Below are positions 1-5,200 of a DNA stretch of 7,612 nt, piece by piece; within the stretch, counting starts at the first letter, position 1; every line of letters begins with the position of its first letter. A program made the translations under genes and the position numbers. This stretch comes from an uncultured Actinomycetes bacterium. Its GTDB lineage: Bacteria > Actinomycetota > Actinomycetes > Nanopelagicales > Nanopelagicaceae. The notes beneath the pieces are model-generated. The model saw nothing but the letters and a program-made list of their open reading frames with translations, was not told the origin of the DNA and did not search any database. The stretch is from NCBI GenBank assembly GCA_903875815.1, contig CAIQXR010000278.1, forward strand, positions 1 to 7,612, in the 5' to 3' direction.

Positions 1-467
1 AAATTCAATTCTGTTGTTCCGGTAATAAGCGCTGGATCCAGACGTGAGAGCGTATTCGCAGAATTTGTGGCGTGATCAGAACTTTGCCGAGGATAGAGCC
101 GGCCAGTTACTTCCACTGATCCTCTAAGAGTTTGCTGTGATGACGTCGCTGCGCCGCGAACCACCAAAATTGCCGAGCCACCATTGACGTTCAGAAGGCG
201 AACTTCTAAGGCTAGGTGGTTCTGATTCGGCGCAATGAAAATATCTTTATATGTCCCAGTGACGGTGACGATGCGATTAGCAGCAGCTGGTTTGAGATTT
301 GTACCGGGTAAGGCAATGGACGAGAGAGGAACGGTAGGAGCTTCAACAGCGCTGACCGGCTTATGCATCTCCTGTGCGCGGTGCAACTGCCAGATTCCTA
401 ACTCAACAAATATGAATGCAATAAGTAGAGCCGATAGATATGGGAGAAGTTTTTTTAGCGCAGGCAT
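1..467 (-). CDS. SURF1-like cytochrome c oxidase assembly protein (partial, N-terminal 155 residues)
   Basis: Read on the minus strand from ATG at 467-465, the frame stays open to the left edge, so the C-terminus is missing. The product starts with a basic stretch and one membrane helix (about residues 9-26), immediately followed by GIWQLHR (24-30), matching the G-x-W-Q-x-x-R signature at the first helix of SURF1 proteins. Further family-like blocks are VTVTGTYKD (67-75), LVVRGAA (101-107, corresponding to the V-x-R-G strand) and GSVEVTGRLYP (116-126). SURF1 proteins help assemble aa3-type cytochrome oxidase, with heme a insertion as the proposed role, and have a second C-terminal helix that would lie outside the window. 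The start is 8 bases after the stop of the upstream small gene, with no clear Shine-Dalgarno, so co-transcription and translational coupling are likely. Family assignment is from motifs only; the exact cargo is not visible. Confidence 0.8.
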   Translation of the reverse strand, partial: MPALKKLLPYLSALLIAFIFVELGIWQLHRAQEMHKPVSAVEAPTVPLSSIALPGTNLKPAAANRIVTVTGTYKDIFIAPNQNHLALEVRLLNVNGGSAILVVRGAATSSQQTLRGSVEVTGRLYPRQSSDHATNSANTLSRLDPALITGTTELN

Positions 468-475
468 AAAAGGAT

Positions 476-655
476 TTACTCGTTGCCACCATTATGGGGT
501 GAGTCTGAATTTCCGGTCGCGGGATTATCGCCCCGTTCTTGGGCGCGCTTGTAGCGGCGATAAAAACTAACCAGCAACAATGTCACTGCTGTGACCAGAA
601 TAATCATCGTGATCGAACCGACGAGGCCTACATTGATATCTGCTTGATCGGACAT
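476..655 (-). CDS. Small single-pass membrane protein, 59 residues, function unknown
   Basis: I do not recognise a named family. From ATG at 655-653 the product begins MSDQADINVG, has one strongly hydrophobic helix at about residues 10-30, then a basic patch FYRRYKR (31-37) and a polar Gly/Asn/Ser-rich tail to residue 59; the positive-inside rule puts the tail in the cytoplasm. An in-frame ATG at 685-683 would add ten residues (MLPILVNNAY) and has a GGAGA eight bases upstream, but it would overlap the start codon of the divergent gene. I prefer 655, which has an AATAAT -10-like box exactly 6 bases upstream. It is followed after 8 bases by the SURF1-like gene, so the two probably form an operon. 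In Mycobacterium tuberculosis a small hypothetical protein (Rv1083) lies in the same general neighbourhood; homology to it is only a suggestion from gene order. Confidence 0.65.
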   Translation of the reverse strand: MSDQADINVGLVGSITMIILVTAVTLLLVSFYRRYKRAQERGDNPATGNSDSPHNGGNE

Positions 656-661
656 ATAGGC

Positions 662-667
662 ATTATT
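662..667 (-). promoter_or_regulatory. Candidate -10 box for the small membrane protein / SURF1 unit
   Basis: On the minus strand the hexamer is AATAAT, one base off TATAAT, and the last T is followed by 6 bases and then the ATG at 655. This spacing would place the transcription start on the A of the start codon, giving a leaderless mRNA. No convincing -35 element is seen. It overlaps the region used by the opposite-strand promoter. Confidence 0.4.
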
Positions 668-670
668 CAC

Positions 671-676
671 TAGAAT
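671..676 (+). promoter_or_regulatory. Candidate -10 box for the DUF4307-greA unit
   Basis: TAGAAT fits the TAnnnT consensus and ends 7 bases before ATG 684, so transcription would begin at or next to the start codon. There is no Shine-Dalgarno between it and the ATG, which supports a leaderless start. No clear -35 hexamer is visible at 16-18 bp upstream. Confidence 0.45.
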
Positions 677-683
677 TGGCAGC

Positions 684-1088
684 ATGAGAGATATCTCCGA
701 TTTTCGCGCCGCCGATCCTTACCTGCGCGAGCGCTACGGGATCTCCAATAGCCACAGGCCCGCTTGGCTTCCTTATGCAATTCTGCTCGCCATCGTTGGT
801 GGCGGTTGGTTGATCTGGTCCGGCGGTCACTACTCGACTCCAGAAATTCGTGCCTCCGTCGTCTCCTTCACCAGCATTGATGCGAAGCACTTCTCTATTA
901 AGTACTCGATTTCAGTGCGCCATCCAGCGATCGCTCGCAACTGCACTCTGGTCGCCTATGACTATGCCGCCAATGTTGTGGGCCAAGTCAGCGACTCCCC
1001 CGTAACTGGGCTGGCTTCGCAGGACCGAACCGTGACCATTCCTACTCGCGCGCCGGCAGTGAGCGCGCAATTGCTCGGTTGTCGCTAA
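684..1088 (+). CDS. DUF4307 family membrane protein
   Basis: A 134-residue protein with a short charged N-terminus containing LRERYG (14-19), one membrane helix at about residues 28-46, and an extracytoplasmic domain of about 85 residues. The domain ends with VSAQLLGCR and has a second cysteine at residue 87 (RNCTLVAYD), matching the DUF4307 pattern of a C-x-L/V-x-A strand and a terminal V-x-G-C. The cysteine pair (87 and 133) could form a disulfide outside the membrane. The biochemical role of DUF4307 is not known to me. Location next to greA is typical of Actinobacteria (for example Rv1081c beside Rv1080c in M. tuberculosis), which strengthens the call. It reads toward greA with 51 bases between them, so the two may be co-transcribed, although a possible extra -10 lies in front of greA. 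Confidence 0.75.
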   Translation: MRDISDFRAADPYLRERYGISNSHRPAWLPYAILLAIVGGGWLIWSGGHYSTPEIRASVVSFTSIDAKHFSIKYSISVRHPAIARNCTLVAYDYAANVVGQVSDSPVTGLASQDRTVTIPTRAPAVSAQLLGCR

Positions 1089-1123
1089 CCCAGGCCGCGT
1101 ATCCACGGTCGCTCTCTTTCAAG

Positions 1124-1129
1124 TAAAGT
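1124..1129 (+). promoter_or_regulatory. Possible -10 box in front of greA
   Basis: TAAAGT fits TAnnnT and ends 10 bases before the greA ATG, which would leave a leader of about 3-4 bases. There is no Shine-Dalgarno in the 51-base gap and no obvious -35. It is weak evidence, but would allow greA to be transcribed independently of the upstream DUF4307 gene. Confidence 0.25.
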
Positions 1130-1139
1130 TGCCCACCTT

Positions 1140-1628
1140 ATGAGCAACGAAGAGACCCAGACCTGGTTAACCCAAGAAGCTGCCGATCGCTTGGCCGCTG
1201 AACTTGCCGACCTCGAAGGTCCGCGTCGCGCCGACATCGTCAAAAAGATTGAAGCTGCACGCGCGGAAGGTGATCTCAAAGAAAACGGCGGATATCACGC
1301 CGCCCGCGAAGAGCAAGGCAAGATTGAAGGCCGAATTCGCCAGCTCAAGCACATGCTCGAACATGCCCATATCGGAACTCCGCCGGAAGGTGAGTCAGGC
1401 GTCGTTGGTCAGGGAATGTTAGTCACCGTTGATTTCGGCGGCGACGAGATGAAGTTCTTACTCGGGTCGCGCGAAATTTCCACCGACGATGATCTCGATG
1501 TTTACAGCATCAAATCCCCATTGGGCTCAGCAGTGATGGGCGCCAAAGTCGGCGAGACCGTTAATTACACCGCACCTAATGGCAAGCAGATTGCGGTCGC
1601 CATCTTGGAAGCCAAGAGCTACTTCTAA
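1140..1628 (+). CDS. greA: Transcription elongation factor GreA
   Basis: GreA binds the secondary channel of RNA polymerase and stimulates cleavage of backtracked RNA, rescuing arrested complexes. The 162-residue length is close to the family's usual size of about 158. The N-terminal coiled coil (about residues 11-80) carries the hallmark tip GDLKENGGYHAAREEQ (44-59), with the acidic residues D45 and E48 that correspond to the Mg-positioning pair D41/E44 of the E. coli protein. The C-terminal FKBP-like domain (about 88-162) has the expected end, SPLGSAVMGAKVGE followed by an AILEAKSYF tail. No key residue is missing. ATG 1140 is the natural start because it leaves a usual-length N-terminus before the first helix; it has no Shine-Dalgarno. 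Its stop lies only 17 bases from the stop of the convergent ABC permease gene. Confidence 0.95.
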   Translation: MSNEETQTWLTQEAADRLAAELADLEGPRRADIVKKIEAARAEGDLKENGGYHAAREEQGKIEGRIRQLKHMLEHAHIGTPPEGESGVVGQGMLVTVDFGGDEMKFLLGSREISTDDDLDVYSIKSPLGSAVMGAKVGETVNYTAPNGKQIAVAILEAKSYF

Positions 1629-1645
1629 CTACTCGCTTTACTTAA

Positions 1646-2434
1646 TTATTTAGACGTGTTCTTATAGCGTCGCACTGATAGCGGCGCGAAGATCGCCATC
1701 AAGACCACCATATACACCAAGGACATCGTTATCGGATGTTGGCTGGGATATGAGTTGGCTGTTGCGCCAAAGACATTGTGGAAACCAAAGAGTTGCCGGG
1801 CCGCTGCCACCATCGTGGAGACCGGGTTCCATTCTGCAAAATACTGAAGTGGCCGAGGCATTGACGTTGTTGATGCAAAGGCATTGGAGAGAAATGTCAG
1901 TGGGAAAGTAAAGAGGAAGGAGACATTGGCGACCACGCGGGCATCTTTAGAGACCAGGCCGGCATAGACGCCCACCCAGGAAAGTGCGTATCCAAAGAAG
2001 AGCAACATCAAAAAGCCAAGTGAGATTTTGAAGACGCCAGAAGTTGGACGCCAGCCAACAATGTAGCCAGCAATTCCCATGACGACCAAGACGACGATAT
2101 TGAGCAATCCATCGCCGAGTGTGCGACCGGTGACGACTGCAGATCGTGCAATCGGAAGCGAGCGGAATCGATCAATAAGTCCTTTCTCCATATCTTGTGC
2201 CAAACCTTGAGCCGTAGCAGCAAGTGTGAAAGTAACGGTCTGAACAAAGATGCCGGGCATCAATAATTGAACATAGCCGCCGGGGATATTGGCACCTAGA
2301 CCTCCGAAGACATAACGGAAGAGAAGTACGAACATGACTGGCTGAATAGTGTTAAAGATAAGGACTTCAGGGACTCGAGTGAGTTGAAGTAACTGGCGCT
2401 TGGTAATAACAAGTGCATCCATCAGTGCTCTCAT
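1646..2434 (-). CDS. ABC-2 type exporter permease, DrrB family
   Basis: The membrane subunit of an ATP-driven exporter of the daunorubicin-resistance (DrrB) type. Its 262 residues contain about six hydrophobic segments (roughly 24-44, 55-77, 107-128, 136-158, 168-186 and 236-253). The family's cytoplasmic coupling stretch KGLIDRFRSLPIARSAV lies at 84-100, followed by GRTLGD (103-108). The late motifs FLSNAF (181-186) and WNPVST (202-207) are also typical. The ATG (2434-2432) overlaps the stop of the ATPase gene in an ATGA, and a strong AAGGAGG lies 7 bases upstream, so the start is well supported and translation is coupled. The substrate cannot be read from sequence; a lipid, glycoconjugate or drug-like molecule are all possible. 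The name drrB is not assigned because a role in anthracycline resistance is not implied. Confidence 0.9.
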   Translation of the reverse strand: MRALMDALVITKRQLLQLTRVPEVLIFNTIQPVMFVLLFRYVFGGLGANIPGGYVQLLMPGIFVQTVTFTLAATAQGLAQDMEKGLIDRFRSLPIARSAVVTGRTLGDGLLNIVVLVVMGIAGYIVGWRPTSGVFKISLGFLMLLFFGYALSWVGVYAGLVSKDARVVANVSFLFTFPLTFLSNAFASTTSMPRPLQYFAEWNPVSTMVAAARQLFGFHNVFGATANSYPSQHPITMSLVYMVVLMAIFAPLSVRRYKNTSK

Positions 2435-3444
2435 TTCGCGCCTCCTTCCGACTTAGCTTTTCTGCCCTTTTTCTTCTTGCCGCCCGACTCTTCTTCCTTC
2501 ACTTCTTCGGCAACATGGCCGGTGAGTGAAAGGAATACATCGTCCAAGGATGGTCGCTTCATGGCGAGATCCAGTGGATGAATGCCAGCGCCATCGAGTT
2601 CGCGAACAAGGTCTAAGAGTGATTGGCTGCCATTTTTTACTGGCGCAGAAATCTTGCGCAGTCCCTGATCGAGAGAAGCGATTCCCCCCGCCAATTTTTC
2701 TACGATCGCGCGCGTGCCAGCGATATCGCTCTCGCCAACAACGACTTCAATTCGCTCGCCGCCGACTTGGCTTTTAAGTTGGTCAGAGGTGCCTCGAGCA
2801 ATTACTTTGCCGGTATCGATTACGGCAATCTCATCGGCCAACTGATCGGCCTCTTCCAAATATTGCGTCGTCAGTAAGAGCGTGACGCCTTCCTTTACTA
2901 ATTCTTCAATAACTCCCCACATCTCCATGCGACCGCGTGGATCAAGTCCCGTGGTGGGCTCATCGAGGAAGAGAACTTTGGGACGAATGATCAGCGAAGC
3001 TGCTAAATCGAGCCGGCGTCGCATACCGCCAGAGAATGTTTTGATGGGGCGATGGGCTGCTTCAGTTAAGGAAAATTGTTCGAGCAATTCTGTCGCACGA
3101 GCTTCAGCTGCGTTCGCTTTAAGGTGATAGAGCCGGCCGAACATCACCAAGTTATCCCAGCCAGTGAGCGTCTCATCGACAGCTGCGTACTGACCAGAAA
3201 GGCCAATAATTTCGCGAACTGCTTTGGGATTCTTAATGACATCAATTCCGCCGACTGTTGCGTGGCCGGAATCAGGCTGAAGCAGAGTCGCCAAGATGCG
3301 AACGGTGGTGGTCTTGCCCGAACCATTCGGGCCAAGAATGCTCAGAACAGTGCCTTCCTCCACATCGAGATTGAGCCCATCCAGGGCCTTGGTCTGGCCT
3401 TTGCGGTAGGTCTTATGGAGGTCTTCAGCGACGATGCTCTTCAT
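2431..3444 (-). CDS. ABC exporter ATP-binding protein, DrrA family
   Basis: The ATPase partner of the overlapping permease; two copies of each would make the exporter. Visible in the 337 residues are Walker A GPNGSGKTT (38-46), a Q-loop glutamine (Q85), the signature FSGGMRRRLDL (137-147), Walker B KVLFLDEP with catalytic E162, and the D-loop GLDP (166-169). The switch position reads LTTQYLEEAD (191-200), so Q194 stands where most ABC ATPases have histidine; this is normal for the DrrA subfamily. A C-terminal domain follows, and the last 29 residues (309-337) are a Glu/Lys/Gly-rich, probably disordered tail whose codons contain the Shine-Dalgarno of the permease gene. The ATG at 3444 is preceded by GAGAAAG, a weak ribosome site. 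The gene faces an MFS pair across a 144-bp region with a palindromic operator candidate. Confidence 0.93.
   Translation of the reverse strand: MKSIVAEDLHKTYRKGQTKALDGLNLDVEEGTVLSILGPNGSGKTTTVRILATLLQPDSGHATVGGIDVIKNPKAVREIIGLSGQYAAVDETLTGWDNLVMFGRLYHLKANAAEARATELLEQFSLTEAAHRPIKTFSGGMRRRLDLAASLIIRPKVLFLDEPTTGLDPRGRMEMWGVIEELVKEGVTLLLTTQYLEEADQLADEIAVIDTGKVIARGTSDQLKSQVGGERIEVVVGESDIAGTRAIVEKLAGGIASLDQGLRKISAPVKNGSQSLLDLVRELDGAGIHPLDLAMKRPSLDDVFLSLTGHVAEEVKEEESGGKKKKGRKAKSEGGAK
2441..2447 (-). promoter_or_regulatory. Strong Shine-Dalgarno of the DrrB-type permease, inside the ATPase gene
   Basis: On the minus strand AAGGAGG ends 6 bases before the ATG at 2434. It lies within the last codons of the ATPase gene (encoding part of the Glu-Gly-Gly-Ala-Lys end) and fixes the permease start at 2434 rather than the in-frame ATG five codons later. 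It is the clearest ribosome binding site in the window. Confidence 0.85.
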
Positions 3445-3496
3445 GTGGCTACTTTCTCACATCTGGCGGCGGTTGGCGCGGGTTCGGGGAGGCAGA

Positions 3497-3568
3497 TCTC
3501 AACTTCGACCTGTATTCTTCATAGTAGAAGTTTCAACTATTCGGTAAGCCCAAAACTCTCAACCTCGA
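3497..3568 (+). repeat. Pair of 12-bp direct repeats flanking the efflux operator
   Basis: TCTCAACTTCGA at 3497-3508 and TCTCAACCTCGA at 3557-3568 differ at one base and are exactly 60 bp apart, one on each side of the palindrome at 3521-3540. All three elements share the core TCAAC. They could be accessory half-sites for the same regulator, or coincidental. Confidence 0.4.
3521..3540. promoter_or_regulatory. Candidate MarR-type operator in the divergent efflux control region
   Basis: The left half ATAGTAGAAG and the right half TTTCAACTAT (reverse complement ATAGTTGAAA) match at 8 of 10 positions, with perfect outer arms ATAGT/ACTAT. A roughly 20-bp, AT-rich palindrome of this form resembles operators bound by MarR-family dimers. 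It sits between the divergent ABC exporter and MFS exporter genes, 48 bp before the MFS start and 76 bp before the ATPase start. On the minus strand its left arm reads TACTAT, which could also be a -10 for the ATPase gene, so a bound repressor would block it. No regulator gene lies in the window; the identity of the protein is inference. Confidence 0.55.
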
Positions 3569-3581
3569 TAAGAATGTAGGA
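3568..3581 (+). promoter_or_regulatory. Possible -10 and ribosome site of the first MFS gene
   Basis: GATAAGAAT (3568-3576) is the most -10-like sequence ahead of the MFS gene, and AGGA (3578-3581) ends 7 bases before its ATG, a modest Shine-Dalgarno. Both cannot be fully used if transcription starts only just downstream of the -10, so the actual promoter may lie farther upstream, close to the palindrome. Confidence 0.3.
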
Positions 3582-3588
3582 CACAGTT

Positions 3589-5196
3589 ATGTCTGATTCA
3601 CCAAGTACTGCAACGAAGCAGCTCTCCCACAAGGAGATCATGGCTGTTCTTTCTGGCCTCATGGTGGGCATGCTCCTCGCAGCCCTCGACCAGACCATCG
3701 TCTCCACTGCGCTCAAGCGCATTGTCGAAGACTTCAATGGTCTCTCCCACTACACCTGGGTAGTTACTGCATACCTTTTGACCTCAACGGCATCTACTCC
3801 GCTCTACGGAAAGATCTCTGACCTCTACGGACGCCGTCCAGTCTTCCAGTTTGCGATCGTTACCTTCCTTATTGGTTCCTTTGCTGCTGGCGCCGCTCAG
3901 AATATGACTCAGTTGATTGCCTTCCGCGCAATCCAGGGTCTTGGTGCTGGCGGACTTATGGCCCTCACCTTCGTGATCATCGGTGACATCGTCTCGCCGC
4001 GCGAGCGCGGTCGCTACCAGGGCTACTTCGGTGGCGTCTGGGGTCTCTCTTCAGTTGCTGGTCCACTCCTTGGTGGATTCTTCTCTGACCACAACAAGAT
4101 CTTTGGAATTACCGGTTGGCGCTGGATCTTCTACATCAACTTGCCATTTGGTATCGCAGCCCTTGTTATCACCACAGCTTCACTGCACATCCCTAAGGTT
4201 GTTAAGAAGCATAAGATCGATTACCTCGGTGCCTTCCTCCTTGTTACTGGCGTTGCAGCGCTCTTGCTCTTCGTCTCTGTCTACGGCCCACAAAATGGTT
4301 GGACCGATTCCCGCACAATGACTGCACTCGTTATTGCTATCGTCTTGATCGTGCTCTTCTTGGCTCAAGAATCTCGCGCAGCCGAGCCAATTTTGCCGCT
4401 CAATCTATTCAAGAATCACACCTTCTCACTCACATCCGTACTTGGTTTCATTATCGGTGCAGGCATGTTCGGTGCGATCATCATGTTGCCGCTCTACCTG
4501 CAGGTGGTTAAGGGTGATTCCGCGACAACTGCTGGCCTTAAGTTGATCCCATTCATGCTCGGAATCGTCTCGATGTCGATCACCAGCGGAAAATTGATCT
4601 CTAAGCACGGCAAGTACAAGCGCTATCCGATCGCTGGATTGGCAATCATGACTGCCGGTATTTTGGCGCTCTCGACTCTCACTGAGACCACACCGTTCTG
4701 GCAGATCGCAATCTTCGCGATTGCTATCGGCGCTGGCTTGGGTCTTTCGATGCAGACCATCGTTATCGCGCTTCAGAACTCAGTGGATTTCAAGGATATG
4801 GGTGTTGCTACCTCAGCAAATACCTTCTTCCGCTCCATCGGTTCAACAATTGGCGTTGCGATCTTTGGATCTATCTACGCTAACCGCCTCGCTCACTACA
4901 TCCCGATTGCAGTGAAGAAGGTTGCGATGACTCATCCAGATCAACTCGATCCTAATCTCAAGTCAAAGCTCGCTCAGTTGCAGAACAACACTGCAGTCTT
5001 GAAGACACTGAAGCCTGAACTCCATGCTGGATTACTCCATGCATTCGTTCAGTCCTTCCATATCGTCTTCTTGTTTGCAGCACCTGTAACTGCGTTGGGC
5101 TTTGTTGTGGCGCTCTTCTTGCGCGAAACTCCATTGCGCACAGGAGCAGCTCACCATGCCGCGAAGGAAGAAGCAGCTGGCGAAGCACTAGCCTAA
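3589..5196 (+). CDS. MFS exporter, DHA2 (EmrB/QacA-like) family, 14 helices
   Basis: A proton-driven multidrug-type exporter of the inner membrane. At 535 residues it has the length of the 14-helix DHA2 group. Clear motifs are LDQTIVSTAL in helix 1 (33-42), motif A GKISDLYGRRPV (74-85), the export-specific motif C ending AGPLLGG (157-163), and GWRWIFYINLPFG (176-188) before helix 6. A polar stretch (about residues 440-485) between the last two helices is probably extracellular, as in related exporters. The proline usual after the helix-1 motif (TALP) is lysine here (K43). Codons are strongly skewed to ATC, TTC, CTC and CGC with almost no ATA, TTA or CTA, more so than in the following MFS gene, which hints at high expression. 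It is the first gene after a MarR-type operator candidate and is followed after 4 bases by a second MFS gene. Substrate is unknown. Confidence 0.93.
   Translation: MSDSPSTATKQLSHKEIMAVLSGLMVGMLLAALDQTIVSTALKRIVEDFNGLSHYTWVVTAYLLTSTASTPLYGKISDLYGRRPVFQFAIVTFLIGSFAAGAAQNMTQLIAFRAIQGLGAGGLMALTFVIIGDIVSPRERGRYQGYFGGVWGLSSVAGPLLGGFFSDHNKIFGITGWRWIFYINLPFGIAALVITTASLHIPKVVKKHKIDYLGAFLLVTGVAALLLFVSVYGPQNGWTDSRTMTALVIAIVLIVLFLAQESRAAEPILPLNLFKNHTFSLTSVLGFIIGAGMFGAIIMLPLYLQVVKGDSATTAGLKLIPFMLGIVSMSITSGKLISKHGKYKRYPIAGLAIMTAGILALSTLTETTPFWQIAIFAIAIGAGLGLSMQTIVIALQNSVDFKDMGVATSANTFFRSIGSTIGVAIFGSIYANRLAHYIPIAVKKVAMTHPDQLDPNLKSKLAQLQNNTAVLKTLKPELHAGLLHAFVQSFHIVFLFAAPVTALGFVVALFLRETPLRTGAAHHAAKEEAAGEALA
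5189..5194 (+). promoter_or_regulatory. Possible internal -10 box ahead of the second MFS gene
   Basis: TAGCCT overlaps the end of the first MFS gene, including the T of its stop codon, and is followed by exactly 6 bases and then the GTG start. The geometry is the same as for pntA (TAACCT, 6 bases, ATG). There is no recognisable -35, so this may be chance; it matters because the gene otherwise has no ribosome binding site. Confidence 0.25.
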
Positions 5197-5200
5197 GCAC

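Noticed and set aside
235..570. Plus-strand open frame of 111 codons
   Set aside because: It lies opposite the SURF1-like and small membrane genes, which show family motifs, and its translation has no recognisable domain or membrane pattern.
3131..3444. Gln at the switch (H-loop) position of the ABC ATPase as a sign of a dead enzyme
   Set aside because: Q in TTQYLEEAD is the normal state in the DrrA subfamily, and Walker A, Walker B and the signature are intact.
3076..3579. Plus-strand open frame of 167 codons opposite the ATPase gene
   Set aside because: It is antisense to the Walker A and Q-loop region of a clear ABC ATPase and runs into the divergent control region; no motif supports it.
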